Assembly: GCF_024505055.1 (NCBI RefSeq)
Contig: NZ_JANIBL010000021.1
Coordinates: 1 to 64,000, forward strand
Length of the DNA: 64,000 nucleotides
Direction: 5' to 3'
Source: Methylomonas rosea
Lineage (GTDB): Bacteria; Pseudomonadota; Gammaproteobacteria; Methylococcales; Methylomonadaceae
The notes beneath the pieces are model-generated. The model ran no database searches, was not told the origin of the DNA, and saw only the letters and a list, made by a program, of their open reading frames with translations. Each line of letters begins with the position of its first letter. Position 1 is the first letter of the stretch. Positions 55,356-64,000 of the stretch are shown here, one piece after another. A program made the position numbers and the translations under genes.

Positions 55356-56300
55356 ATGCGCTTAATTCGGGGTTTGAATCATCTTGAGCCGTTACGCGAC
55401 GGCTGTGTGCTGACCATAGGCAACTTCGACGGTCTGCATCTTGGACATCAGCTGGTGATCGAAAAACTGGCCGAGCACGGCCGGCGTTTGCAGTTGCCGA
55501 CCGTGGCAATGGTCTTCGAACCCCAGCCTTTAGAGTATTTCCTCGGCGACCACGCGCCGTCCAGACTGACCCGTTTGCGCGAGAAAACCATTCAGTTTGC
55601 TAAACTACCGGTCGACGAATTACTGGTGTTGCCTTTCAACCGCAGCCTGGCCGATTGCGATGCCGAGCATTTCATTCGCGACATTTTAGTCGAGCGCTTG
55701 CGAGTCAAACATTTGGTGGTTGGCGACGATTTTCACTTTGGTAAGGCGCGGCGCGGCAATTTCGCACTGTTACAGCATCGTGGCCAGGAATACGGTTTTG
55801 AAGTGGAAGATAGTCATTCTTTCGAACTGGCCGGATTAAGAGTCAGTAGCACACTGATTCGCGATGCCCTCGGCGAAGGCCAATTGGAGCAAGCCAAACT
55901 CATGCTGGGCCGGGATTATTCGGTATGCGGCCGGGTGGCGCACGGCGACAAGCGTGGCCGGGAGTTGGGCTTTCCAACCGCTAATGTCAGAATGTTCAGG
56001 AAGAATACCCCTATTGTCGGCGTGTTCGCGGTGACGATGACCGGCTTGAATGGCAGCGAACACCAAGGTGTCGCCAATGTCGGCACGCGCCCCACCTTCG
56101 ACGGTGGCGCTAAAGTGGTCTTGGAAACGCATTTATTCAACTTCAATCAGGACATTTACGGTCATTACGTTGAAGTGCATTTTAAAAAGAAGCTGCGCGA
56201 CGAAATTCGTTTTGCCTCGCTGACCGAGCTGAAACAGCAGATACACCACGATGTGGAGCAGGCTCAGCAGTATTTTCAACAACAAATGCCCCGACCATGA
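55356..56300 (+). CDS. ribF: Bifunctional riboflavin kinase / FAD synthetase
   Basis: Makes FMN and then FAD. 314 residues. N-terminal adenylyltransferase: TIGNFDGLHLGHQLVIEKL, MVFEPQPLEYF, FHFGKARRGNFALL, and the S/T-x-x-R turn VSSTLIRDAL. C-terminal kinase: GRVAHGDKRGRELGFPTANV and GVANVGTRPTFDGGAKVVLE. The 3' end overlaps a DUF1289 gene by four bases. Confidence 0.97.
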   Translation: MRLIRGLNHLEPLRDGCVLTIGNFDGLHLGHQLVIEKLAEHGRRLQLPTVAMVFEPQPLEYFLGDHAPSRLTRLREKTIQFAKLPVDELLVLPFNRSLADCDAEHFIRDILVERLRVKHLVVGDDFHFGKARRGNFALLQHRGQEYGFEVEDSHSFELAGLRVSSTLIRDALGEGQLEQAKLMLGRDYSVCGRVAHGDKRGRELGFPTANVRMFRKNTPIVGVFAVTMTGLNGSEHQGVANVGTRPTFDGGAKVVLETHLFNFNQDIYGHYVEVHFKKKLRDEIRFASLTELKQQIHHDVEQAQQYFQQQMPRP

Positions 56301-56527
56301 TCAATTCAGAATCCAACCCAACATCGCCATGCGTCAGAAACTGTTGTCTAAACGACGACGATATTTGCCTGGGCTGCTTCCGTTCCCTGGATGAAATCCG
56401 GCTTTGGTCTGCCGCAGACGCGCAGACACGAAACTTGTTTTTGCAGCGCGTTGCGGAGCGCCGCATCAATATTTTAAAAACGCGCCGGCTCGGACCTTTC
56501 TATTCGGAACAGTTGCCGGGCATTTAA
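56297..56527 (+). CDS. DUF1289 family small cysteine-rich protein
   Basis: 76 residues with CVRNCCLNDDDICLGCFRSL, the C-x3-C...C-x2-C layout of DUF1289 (YdhL), a small presumed metal-binding protein. Function unknown. It overlaps both ribF (four bases) and the opposing flippase gene (four bases). Confidence 0.87.
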   Translation: MINSESNPTSPCVRNCCLNDDDICLGCFRSLDEIRLWSAADAQTRNLFLQRVAERRINILKTRRLGPFYSEQLPGI

Positions 56528-58005
56528 TTCGGGCGGCGGCTGCGCAATATCGGTCGAACATCCAACCAAGCCGCAACGCTCAAATAAAGCAACAAGCCCA
56601 CGGCGCCAGCCAACCACACATTGATCTGACAGCTATCCAACACGTAGCGGTTGGCAAAATATAGCGCCAAACCCAATGCAAAATAGCCGGCTATTTTGCC
56701 CACCGGATAACTCACCGGGTAATAGCGCCGACCCAAAGCCCAAGATAAAACCACCATAAACAGGTAACAAGCCAGCGTCGCCCACGCCGAGCCGACATAG
56801 CCCCACACCGGTATCCAGCAGATATTCAACACAATGGTCAGGCCTGCCCCGGCCAGCGACACCCAGGCGCCCAGGCCGGTGCGGTCGCTGAGCTTGTACC
56901 AAACCGACAGATTGACATAAATCCCCAGCAGCAGATTGGCCATCAGTAAAATCGGCACCACCTCCAGGCCCACTCGATACTCTTCGCCGATAAAATATTT
57001 GAACAGGTCGATGAACAGCATCACTACTAAAAATATAAATACCCCGGCAATCACAAAATACTGCATCACCAATGCATAGGCCCGTTTGGCATCGGCGCGG
57101 CCGGCATAGGAAAAGAAAAACGGTTCGCCGGCGTAGCGAAAGGCCTGCACGAACAAACTCATCAAAATCGACAGCTTATAGCAGGCGCCGTAGATACCCA
57201 GCATCTTCAGGTTGGTGGGCAAATCGTAAGGCAGTAAGACTTTCAGAATTGCGCGGTCCAGCATTTCGTTAACCATGCCGGCAAAGCCGATAATCACCAT
57301 GGGCAGGGAGTAGCGCAACATCGGCCCGAGCACGCGCGGATCGAGTTGGAAACGCACCGCGCGGAATTGCGGCAGCAACAGCAGAAGCTTGCAAACGCTG
57401 GCGGCCAGATTGGCTAAAAAGATGTAACCCACACCTAGTTCAGGGTCGTAATACGCAGTCAGATCGCTATCCGGCCAGAGGCTTTGCAGCTTGGGCCAGG
57501 CCAACAAAAACAGTAGATTCAAGGCGATGGCGATGAAAATCTCGGTCATCTTGATGCCGGCGAAACGCCAGGCTCGGTTCTCTGCACGCAGCCGGGCAAA
57601 CGGCAACGCCGATAGCGCATCCAGCGCCAAAATCCAGCCGAACCACAGCAAATACTCCGGATGTCGCGGATACTGCAACCAGTCGGCCAGCGGCTGTTGC
57701 CAATAGTAGATTGCCGCGATAAAACCTAGACTAGTGATCAACAGAAAACCTAAGGCGTTACGATAGACTTCGTCACTACTAAATTCTTGTCGCTGTCGAA
57801 ACCGAAAATACCCGGTTTCCAAACCCAGTACCATAAGCACCGCAAAAAATCCGGCATAGGCGTAAAACTCGGAAACCACGCCGTATTCGCCGGCACTGAA
57901 GGTGTAGGTGTACAGCGGCACCAGCAGATAATTCAAAAAACGGCCGACGATACTGCTGAGACCGTAGATGGCGGTTTGGGAAACGAGTTGGCGTAGTGAG
58001 CTCAA
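56524..58005 (-). CDS. Wzx-type polysaccharide flippase
   Basis: 493 residues, about 14 membrane helices. It opens LRQLVSQTAIYGLSSIVGRF and LNYLLVPLYTYTFSAGEYG, the usual beginning of MATE/Wzx-like lipid-linked oligosaccharide flippases; LLMANLLLGIYVNLSVWYKL lies in the C-terminal half. It would translocate undecaprenyl-linked sugar units; no sugar-assembly cluster is next to it. Confidence 0.88.
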   Translation of the reverse strand: MSSLRQLVSQTAIYGLSSIVGRFLNYLLVPLYTYTFSAGEYGVVSEFYAYAGFFAVLMVLGLETGYFRFRQRQEFSSDEVYRNALGFLLITSLGFIAAIYYWQQPLADWLQYPRHPEYLLWFGWILALDALSALPFARLRAENRAWRFAGIKMTEIFIAIALNLLFLLAWPKLQSLWPDSDLTAYYDPELGVGYIFLANLAASVCKLLLLLPQFRAVRFQLDPRVLGPMLRYSLPMVIIGFAGMVNEMLDRAILKVLLPYDLPTNLKMLGIYGACYKLSILMSLFVQAFRYAGEPFFFSYAGRADAKRAYALVMQYFVIAGVFIFLVVMLFIDLFKYFIGEEYRVGLEVVPILLMANLLLGIYVNLSVWYKLSDRTGLGAWVSLAGAGLTIVLNICWIPVWGYVGSAWATLACYLFMVVLSWALGRRYYPVSYPVGKIAGYFALGLALYFANRYVLDSCQINVWLAGAVGLLLYLSVAAWLDVRPILRSRRPN

Positions 58006-58114
58006 AAGCGGTCAAGTCCAAAGAGTGATGGGGCCTCTCGGTGAGGCCCAAGGTAGCGATATTGTATGCCAGTTGCCGGCTTGCCGATTAATAGGGCATT
58101 GCCGGCAGCTTGGA

Positions 58115-58690
58115 CTAAGCTGGTTCCGCGCGGCTTAAACTTTGCTCGATCAGGATGCTTGCAGCCGCCGCAGCGGTAAGCATGGCCCCCGATTGTCGGC
58201 GCATCTGCTCGCTGACTATAGCTCCGGAAATCAGCATGGACAGTTGCTGGGACAGTGATTCCGGGTCCTGTGCGCCGGCTTGCCGGGCCAAATCCGCCAA
58301 TATTTCCCGGAAAGTATCGGAAAATTCGGCGGCAGCCAGTTGCACCGGGTTGGACGCTTCGGCAAATTCAGCAGAGGCGTTGATGAACGGGCAGCCGCGA
58401 AATTCCGGACTGGATAACAATTCATCGAATACGGCAAACACCGCCAGTAACGTTTGCTTGGGTTCGCTGGCGCGCAATTCCACGCCGGCCAGGATCCGAT
58501 TGAGCATGGCATCTCTGCTTTTGCTTAGATGCGCCAAGACCAGATCGTCTTTTGATGGAAAGTACTTATACAGGCTCATCTTGGTGGTGCCGGCGGCTTT
58601 TACTATCGCATCGACGCCGGTGGCCTTAATGCCTTGGCTGTAAAAAAGCGCGGAGGCGGTTTGCAAAATGTGATCTTGGAGATTGCGGGC
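58115..58690 (-). CDS. TetR family transcriptional repressor
   Basis: 191 residues from MARNLQDHILQTASALFYSQ. The HTH is GIKATGVDAIVKAAGTTKMS followed by LYKYFPSKDDLVLAHL; the C-terminal ligand domain has GCPFINASAEFAEASNPVQ. It is divergent from a GST gene, with paired operator-like sites between. It probably represses itself and the GST and responds to an electrophile or toxic compound; the inducer is unknown. Confidence 0.92.
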   Translation of the reverse strand, partial: ARNLQDHILQTASALFYSQGIKATGVDAIVKAAGTTKMSLYKYFPSKDDLVLAHLSKSRDAMLNRILAGVELRASEPKQTLLAVFAVFDELLSSPEFRGCPFINASAEFAEASNPVQLAAAEFSDTFREILADLARQAGAQDPESLSQQLSMLISGAIVSEQMRRQSGAMLTAAAAASILIEQSLSRAEPA

Positions 58691-58727
58691 CATAATTGAG
58701 TACCGAGAAAAAACATGTTGCAACTAT

Positions 58728-58768
58728 ACAGACCGGTATGTATTATTTCAATAGACTGACCGGTCTGT
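58728..58768. promoter_or_regulatory. Paired TetR-type operators
   Basis: ACAGACCGGTATGT (58728-58741) and ACTGACCGGTCTGT (58755-58768) share the GACCGGT core and are near-palindromic (the second contains AGACCGGTCA read on the other strand), 27 bases apart. They lie between the divergent TetR and GST genes, covering the likely promoters. Confidence 0.75.
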
Positions 58769-58807
58769 TATGGCTTTGTTCTTAATTCAACTACTGGAGA
58801 TTATTCA

Positions 58808-59458
58808 ATGATTACTTTGTATGGCGTGGCAATTAGCAACTATTACAACAAAATTAAATTTGCGTTGATGGAAAAGGATATAGCGTTCATCGAAGAGTTT
58901 ACCCCACCCAGCCAGAACGAAGACTTGCTGCAACGTTCGCCGCTGGGAAAAATCCCGTTCATCAAAACCAGCGACGGTTATCTATCGGAATCGCAAGCAA
59001 TCCTGGAGTATCTGGAAGATGCATTTCCGGAACATCCGCTGTATCCGGTCGATGTCTACGAACGCGGTAAATGCCGGGAATTCATCCAGCATCTCGAACT
59101 GAACGTCGAACTGATCGCTCGCCGCCTGTATGGGGAAGCCCTGTTCGGCAGCAGCGTACCGCAAGAAACCAAGGATGAAGTCCGGACCAAGCTCGATACC
59201 GGTCTGAAGGGTTTAGCCAAGCTGCTGAAATTGTCGCCCTATGCGCTGGGCGACAGCTTTAGTTCGGCAGACATCGTGGCCTGGCCGCATCTGCAATTGG
59301 TGGGTTTTGCCACCCAAAAAATCTACGGTGAGAATTTGGTGACTACGCATATTCCGGGCATTGAGGCTTATATGCAACTGATCGAAAGCCGGCCACACGC
59401 GCAGATAGTCAGCGCCGACCGGGCAAAAGCATTGGAGACCTTTTTTAGTAGCAAGTAA
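58808..59458 (+). CDS. Glutathione S-transferase family protein
   Basis: 216 residues. Thioredoxin-fold half: ITLYGVAISNYYNKIKFALM, SPLGKIPFIKTSDGYLSESQ with the cis-Pro and the Ser-Glu glutathione-binding loop. Helical half: LSPYALGDSFSSADIVAWPH. It is divergent from a TetR gene, which suggests a role in detoxifying the inducer. Class within the GST family cannot be told by eye. Confidence 0.9.
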   Translation: MITLYGVAISNYYNKIKFALMEKDIAFIEEFTPPSQNEDLLQRSPLGKIPFIKTSDGYLSESQAILEYLEDAFPEHPLYPVDVYERGKCREFIQHLELNVELIARRLYGEALFGSSVPQETKDEVRTKLDTGLKGLAKLLKLSPYALGDSFSSADIVAWPHLQLVGFATQKIYGENLVTTHIPGIEAYMQLIESRPHAQIVSADRAKALETFFSSK

Positions 59459-59485
59459 GGCCCGTTGCAGCGTTTCGCTTCGCAG

Positions 59486-59557
59486 TATTAACCTGGTCCT
59501 TAAAAATCCCTGGGCTCTCGCCTTCGCAGGGCCGATGTTTAAGGGCCGGTTTTATAA
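59486..59557. repeat. Short relative of the 24.65-kb miniature element
   Basis: TATTAACCTGGTCCTTAAA at the left and TTTAAGGGCCGGTTTTATA at the right are imperfect inverted ends similar to those at 24649-24764, with a shared inner CTCTCGCCTTCGCAGGG-type hairpin. About 70 bases long, as if the middle was lost. Confidence 0.6.
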
Positions 59558-59735
59558 CACCACCTATTCATTCGATCACAGCCTCCGGCCAGCAAGTCTG
59601 CCGCGGCTATCCCACAGCAAGTTAAAAACTCACGGTTCATTAGCGGCATTATGCATGCGTCTTGCACCGATAAGCCCCCAGGAGGAAGATAGGCAGATAC
59701 GCGCTTTTAATAACCCAACGACAAGGAGACCGAAC

Positions 59736-60530
59736 ATGAGTGCGACCCCGAAGACCCGTCGGCAAAGTCCCTGGGAAAAGTTTTTAACTTTTTTCGGCGA
59801 CATCAAAATATACCCGCACCCGATGTTCATTGTTTACGATCCCGGTTCTTATCGCATTGAGGGTCCTGATCTGCGCGAAATTCTCGACACATTGCAACCC
59901 GGCGATATTTTGCTGCGCGGTTACGACAATTATCTGGACGGCAAATTTATCGGTGGCACCTTTAGCCATGCCGGATTTTATTACGGCGAAGCCACGGACG
60001 AGTTGGACAAGCCTTTGGCACGCGCCGGTCAGCAGGACAACGGCAAAGACTGGTTCACCCCCGGCAAACAAATGGTGATTCACTCCATGGCAGAAGGTGT
60101 CTTCATGGAAGATATTTTGACTTTCACCCGCTGCGACAAAATCGCCATCCTGCGTTTACCAGAACGGCTTGGCAAACAAACCGAGCAGAAAGTCCAGGTA
60201 GGCAGTACGGAGACACCGGATTTTAGTCCTGAGGAAGAACGGATTTATCAAGCTTTAAAAGGCGGCGATACAGTCGCCAGTGCGAACGTGATCGCCCAGG
60301 CAAAAAGGTTGGCGCTGGCTCATCTAGGATATGCCTACGATTTTGGATTTGATTTTGAAACCCACAAAAGCTTTAGCTGCACCGAGTTTATTTACTTTAT
60401 TTACCGTTGCGTTTGTCCATTTGTGGACATCAAACTGGTCGAACAAAGCATCCTATTCTTGAGCAAAAAAGTGCTGCGGCCGGACGATTTTTTAAAAACG
60501 AACTTGCAGCAGGTTTGGGTAAAGAAATGA
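59736..60530 (+). CDS. YiiX/YebB-like permuted NlpC/P60 hydrolase
   Basis: 264 residues from MSATPKTRRQSPWEKFL, with AAGGAGA before ATG 59736. The catalytic His is in GGTFSHAGFYYGEA and the Cys in HKSFSCTEFIYFIY, the order of circularly permuted NlpC/P60 (YiiX-like) enzymes. LQPGDILLRGYDNYLDGKFI is the family entry strand. Substrates may be lipids or amides; unknown here. No signal peptide is seen, so it may be cytoplasmic. Confidence 0.83.
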   Translation: MSATPKTRRQSPWEKFLTFFGDIKIYPHPMFIVYDPGSYRIEGPDLREILDTLQPGDILLRGYDNYLDGKFIGGTFSHAGFYYGEATDELDKPLARAGQQDNGKDWFTPGKQMVIHSMAEGVFMEDILTFTRCDKIAILRLPERLGKQTEQKVQVGSTETPDFSPEEERIYQALKGGDTVASANVIAQAKRLALAHLGYAYDFGFDFETHKSFSCTEFIYFIYRCVCPFVDIKLVEQSILFLSKKVLRPDDFLKTNLQQVWVKK

Positions 60531-60594
60531 TCCTGCGGAGACTGAATGGACGTTGAGTGATTAAGCCGGCTGAACTACGGCGACAGTAAGAATA

Positions 60595-60628
60595 GCGCGG
60601 ACGGGCCTGTGAGGACGCCGGCCCGCGC
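60595..60628 (-). terminator. GC-rich hairpin after sodB
   Basis: GCGCGGACGGGCC pairs with GGCCCGCGC with a small bulge, just beyond the sodB stop on the minus strand. It probably terminates or protects the sodB transcript; a long T-run is lacking. Confidence 0.5.
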
Positions 60629-60638
60629 CATTTAATCC

Positions 60639-61220
60639 TTAAGCTTCGTAATTGGCGCTGGCGAATTCCCAGTTAACCAATGCCCAGAACGCTTCCAGAT
60701 ATTTAGGACGCAGATTACGGAAATCAATGTAATAAGCGTGTTCCCAAACGTCGCAAGTCAATAACGGCGTTTGGCCGGCGGTTAACGGGCAACCGGCGTT
60801 GCTGGTGCTAACCAGTTCCAAACCGCCTTTGTCATTCTTAACCAGCCACGCCCAGCCTGAACCGAAAGTGGTAACCGCGCATTTGGTGAATTCTTCTTTG
60901 AATTTCTCGAAAGAACCGAAAGTTCTTTCGATGGCATTCGCCAAACCACCGGTTGGTTCGCCGCCGCCGTTGGGTGACAGGCTGTTCCAGTAAAATGTGT
61001 GGTTCCAGATTTGCGCTGCGTTGTTGAATACGCCACCTGAGGATTTTTTCACAATCTCTTCCAGAGACAAGCCTTCAAACTCGGTGCCGGGAACCAGATT
61101 GTTCAGGTTGGTGACATAAGTTTGGTGATGTTTGCCGTAGTGGAATTCGATCGTTTCTGCGGAAATGTGCGGCGCCAATGCGTCTTTTGCGTACGGTAAT
61201 GCAGGTAATTCAAAAGCCAT
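60639..61220 (-). CDS. sodB: Iron superoxide dismutase
   Basis: Converts superoxide to peroxide and oxygen. 193 residues, the size of E. coli SodB. Metal ligands are His27 ([13 protein letters not shown]), His74 ([12 protein letters not shown]), and Asp and His in [13 protein letters not shown]. Residues around the metal such as GSGWAWLV and [10 protein letters not shown] favour iron over manganese; this is by family comparison. Confidence 0.96.
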   Translation of the reverse strand: MAFELPALPYAKDALAPHISAETIEFHYGKHHQTYVTNLNNLVPGTEFEGLSLEEIVKKSSGGVFNNAAQIWNHTFYWNSLSPNGGGEPTGGLANAIERTFGSFEKFKEEFTKCAVTTFGSGWAWLVKNDKGGLELVSTSNAGCPLTAGQTPLLTCDVWEHAYYIDFRNLRPKYLEAFWALVNWEFASANYEA

Positions 61221-61344
61221 CTTTATTCTCCAGATTGATTGAACAGCAGCAGTGATTAGGTACGGACTGACAGCCCAAACCTAATTACCCAGCATTATAA
61301 TAAAGAATTATTGCTTAACACTAACTAATCTAAGGAAAACAACT

Positions 61345-61818
61345 ATGGCGCTTGAGGTTGAACATAAGTTTTTACTGGCGAACGACGACTGGCGCGGTGA
61401 AATCGATCATTTCGTACATTACAAGCAGGGCTATTTAAGCAGCAGTCCACTCAGTTCGGTGCGCGTGCGGATTTCCGACAGCCAGGCTTGGCTGAACATC
61501 AAGAGCGCCACTATCGGCACCCATCGTCAGGAGTTCGAATACGAAATTCCGTTAAGCGACGCCAATAGTATTCTCGACGAGCTATGTCACAAGCCGCTGG
61601 TCGAAAAGGTCCGCTATTTTGTTTATCGCGACCGGCATGTTTGGGAAATTGACGAGTTCATGGGCGATAACCAAGGTTTGATTGTCGCCGAAATCGAATT
61701 ATCGGCAGTGGGCGAGGCCTTCGTTAAACCGGACTGGGTCGGCATGGAAGTTACCGACGATTTACGTTACTACAACAATAACCTCTGCAAGCATCCGTTC
61801 AAGGATTGGGGCAAATAA
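61345..61818 (+). CDS. CYTH domain protein (triphosphatase-like)
   Basis: 157 residues. The ExExK motif is E4-V-E6-H-K8 (MALEVEHKFLL). RVRISDSQAWLNIKSA, YEIPLSD and VWEIDEFMGDNQGLIVAEIE are the beta strands of the tunnel fold. CYTH proteins hydrolyse inorganic or thiamine triphosphate, or act as class IV adenylate cyclases; short single-domain forms like this are usually triphosphatases. Substrate unproven. Confidence 0.88.
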   Translation: MALEVEHKFLLANDDWRGEIDHFVHYKQGYLSSSPLSSVRVRISDSQAWLNIKSATIGTHRQEFEYEIPLSDANSILDELCHKPLVEKVRYFVYRDRHVWEIDEFMGDNQGLIVAEIELSAVGEAFVKPDWVGMEVTDDLRYYNNNLCKHPFKDWGK

Positions 61819-62049
61819 CAAGCAACAATCCAGGCACGCGATAAAAGTTGCCATTTTCGGGTTTTTGCGCCGATTGTTGCAAAACTGGGACAAGACAATC
61901 GCAGAGTCGCTACAGCACTACAAACATAGACCTAAACACCCGCACTAAAGCCTGGCGCTTAGCGAATTTTGGTCATAGGCAATACATTGTTAAAACAATA
62001 ATTTAAAGGACGTATTGAAATCCAAAATGCAATGCTCTATATTGAATGT

Positions 62050-62739
62050 ATGAGCAAAGCTACTATTGTTGTTTTATTGATACTTTTCGCCGGTCCGCTG
62101 CGAGCCTCGGAGCTGACGACCGCTATCGCCCATTTGGAAAGCGATTGGGCCAGCGTTTATTATCAAAGCGACGAAACCCGGCAAAGACAAACCTATCCGC
62201 AATTGCTGGAAAAAGCCGCCGAATTGACCAAACGCTACCCGAACGCCGCCGAGCCGAAAATCTGGCAAGCGACGATTATCGCCACCAATGCGGCGTTTCA
62301 ATCCTCTCTGAGTGCCTTGTCCAGCCTGCAAACCGCCAAGACGCTGTTGGAAGAAGCCATTGCCCAAAATCCCAATGCCTTAGATGGTGCGGCTTATGTC
62401 ACGCTGGGCACGCTGTATTACATGGTGCCTGGCTGGCCGGTATCTTTTGGGGATAATCAGCTCGCCGAGCAAATGTTGAAAGCCAGCTTAAAAATTAATC
62501 CTAACGGTATCGACGCCAATTACTTTTACGCCGATTATTTACTACAACAGGATCGTAGCGCGGAAGCCGAGGAATATTTGCATAAGGCTATCCAGGCTCC
62601 GCTGCGCAAGCAGCAAGTATTTGCCGATAGCCAGTTGCAAAACGAGGCTAAACTCGCACTGGCGCATACCCAGCAGCGTAAATCCAACGCCGGCAAAAAT
62701 AAATTTCAATCGTTGTTCACTTCCGCGACAGCCGACTAA
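62050..62739 (+). CDS. Periplasmic TPR protein
   Basis: 229 residues from MSKATIVVLLILFAGPLRAS (signal peptide). Helical repeats: RYPNAAEPKIWQATIIATNA, NPNALDGAAYVTLGTLYYM, NPNGIDANYFYADYLLQQDR and SAEAEEYLHKAI, TPR-like. An ATG six codons earlier is possible. It is 70 bases upstream of the sensor gene in the same direction. Confidence 0.72.
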   Translation: MSKATIVVLLILFAGPLRASELTTAIAHLESDWASVYYQSDETRQRQTYPQLLEKAAELTKRYPNAAEPKIWQATIIATNAAFQSSLSALSSLQTAKTLLEEAIAQNPNALDGAAYVTLGTLYYMVPGWPVSFGDNQLAEQMLKASLKINPNGIDANYFYADYLLQQDRSAEAEEYLHKAIQAPLRKQQVFADSQLQNEAKLALAHTQQRKSNAGKNKFQSLFTSATAD

Positions 62740-62808
62740 ATCCGCCTAGCCCGTTTGCCTTTGGATGTAGAATAACCCTACTTTCAAAACAGGCCACCAC
62801 TGGCATTT

Positions 62809-64000
62809 ATGAAAAAAACCATTTTCGGACTGTCCGCGGTATTTTTTTTACTGTTTTGTACGTCCAGTGTCGCCGCCACACCCGCAGCAAATCGGCCGCT
62901 GGAAACAGTAGCGCTGCAATTAAAATGGTTTCACCAGTTCCAATTTGCCGGCTATTACGCCGCTATCGAGCAAGGCTTTTATGCCGAGGAAGGCTTGCAG
63001 GTAGAAATACGCGAGCGCAATCCTGATCAGGACTACATCGAACACGTCGCATCCGGGCAAGCCGAATATGGCATCGGCGATTCCGGCATCATCGCCCAGT
63101 ATGCCAACGGTAAGCCTATCGCGGCCTTGGCCGCCATTTTTCAGCACGATGCGCTGGTGCTGTTCAGCAAGCAATCGTCCGGCATCGTCAGCCCTTACGA
63201 AATGGCCGGCAAGCGCATCATGTACGATGTGGTCGGCGAGAATAACGCGCAGGTTCGTGCCTTACTGGCCGAAGCCAATCTGAACGAAAGCCGTTATCAA
63301 AAAATTGCCGAGACCTTTAACAACGCAGACTTTATCGCGGATAAAGTCGATGTGATGTCCGGCTATATCACCGACCGGCCTTTTAGCTTTCGCGCCGCGG
63401 GCATCAAATTCAACATTATCAATCCGCAAAATTACGGTATCGACTTTTACGGCGACTTGCTTTTCACCAGTCGTAAAGAGCTACAGCAACATCCAGGCCG
63501 CGCCGAGCGTTTCCTCCGGGCCAGTCTGAAAGGCTGGGAATATGCGCTGGCTCACCCCAATTTGCTGATCGAGCTCATCCAAAACAAATACCCAAGCAAA
63601 CTTAGTCCGGAGCAACTGCTCTACGAAGCAGAGGAAACCCGTAAGCTGATCATGCCGGACTACATCCCGCTTGGGCAAATAGAGGCTGCCCGCTTACGCC
63701 GGGTGGCCGACATATATGCCAACCTGCAATTAGCGCGTCCTTTGAGCGACGGCCAGCTAAATGATTTTGTCTACGGCGGCAGTAAAGCCAGCGCTTTGCA
63801 ATTGAGCGATGCGGAGCGGCAGTGGCTGGCTGAACATGCTGAAATTCGAGTGGGTATAGATAGAAATTTTCCGCCATACGAATGGCTGGACGCGGCTGGC
63901 GAGCATCAAGGCATGATTGCCGAGCATCTAAAGCTAGTCGAGCAGAGATTAGGGGTGAAATTCGTTTTGATCATGGACAAGTCCTGGCAGGAAGTGCTGG
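62809..64000 (+). CDS. Sensor protein with two periplasmic-binding domains, truncated by window
   Basis: 397 residues seen before the window ends. A signal peptide (MKKTIFGLSAVFFLLFCTSS) is followed by an NMT1/THI5-like binding domain (ETVALQLKWFHQFQFAGYYA, GQAEYGIGDSGIIAQYANG) up to about residue 300, and a second, SBP_bac_3-like domain begins at WLAEHAEIRVGIDRNFPPYE (about 342). This order is typical of large sensors with a C-terminal kinase or GGDEF/EAL output; the output part is outside the window. Ligands unknown. Confidence 0.85.
   Translation, partial: MKKTIFGLSAVFFLLFCTSSVAATPAANRPLETVALQLKWFHQFQFAGYYAAIEQGFYAEEGLQVEIRERNPDQDYIEHVASGQAEYGIGDSGIIAQYANGKPIAALAAIFQHDALVLFSKQSSGIVSPYEMAGKRIMYDVVGENNAQVRALLAEANLNESRYQKIAETFNNADFIADKVDVMSGYITDRPFSFRAAGIKFNIINPQNYGIDFYGDLLFTSRKELQQHPGRAERFLRASLKGWEYALAHPNLLIELIQNKYPSKLSPEQLLYEAEETRKLIMPDYIPLGQIEAARLRRVADIYANLQLARPLSDGQLNDFVYGGSKASALQLSDAERQWLAEHAEIRVGIDRNFPPYEWLDAAGEHQGMIAEHLKLVEQRLGVKFVLIMDKSWQEVL

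Overview
The window reads as a stretch of ordinary chromosome from a gammaproteobacterium. The closest fit is a methanotroph of the Methylomonas/Methylococcales type. That placement is an inference from gammaproteobacterial gene order (pcnB-folK-panB-panC-panD, lptF-lptG opposite pepA, ribF), from two secreted proteins with VPLPGA-type C-terminal sorting tails, and from overall protein similarity. No methane-oxidation, rRNA or tRNA gene is present, and no CRISPR array or intact insertion sequence was found.

Layout. 1-3.3 kb (minus): aroG, a fused thiS-thiG, a BFD-type [2Fe-2S] protein, a short repeat protein, a DUF2283 protein, and at the very edge the start of a SMEK-domain protein of the ABC-three-component (ABC-3C) conflict-system type. 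5-9.8 kb (minus): a vitamin B12 operon, in order cobalamin riboswitch, btuB, btuM, cbiB, cobC. 10-14.5 kb: fliW, then the panD/panC/panB/folK/pcnB block. 14.8-24.5 kb: small membrane proteins, lptG/lptF, pepA/holC, paiB, a repeat-rich gap with three little-known genes, and a type II NADH dehydrogenase. 24.9-31 kb: rlpA, a VPLPGA protein, an orphan fecI/fecR pair, a 1.2-kb gap, and guaA. 31-45 kb: a methyltransferase, guaB, a CPBP protease, a DUF2333-DUF4389-dinB operon, two glycolipid/glycosyltransferase genes, an NlpC peptidase, a nitroreductase and priA. 45-53 kb: dsbB, a two-domain Usp protein, a potassium-transport cluster (antiporter, lone RCK protein, RCK-coupled channel), and an SDR/SPL radical-SAM operon. 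53-64 kb: PilZ, LOG, ribF, a flippase, a TetR/GST pair, a YiiX-like hydrolase, sodB, a CYTH protein, a TPR protein, and the start of a periplasmic-binding-domain sensor.

How genes work together. The B12 operon makes a coherent uptake and salvage route: BtuB at the outer membrane, BtuM at the inner membrane, and CbiB and CobC for aminopropanol-linker assembly, all under one riboswitch. The pan genes cover pantoate, beta-alanine and their ligation. guaB and guaA make GMP. LptF/LptG are the membrane half of the LPS exporter. The potassium genes pair a CPA1-type antiporter that lacks a cytoplasmic regulatory domain with free-standing and channel-fused RCK domains.

Most notable: (1) the truncated SMEK/ABC-3C gene at the left edge; (2) two homologous 133-bp modules 16 kb apart, each with three DnaA-box-like 9-mers and a shared 15-mer at identical spacing, one of them upstream of priA; (3) the riboswitch-btuB-btuM-cbiB-cobC operon with the key BtuM cysteine retained; (4) a ThiS-ThiG fusion in which the sulfur-carrier tail is not free; (5) a probable AUU start for pcnB; (6) several miniature inverted-repeat elements.
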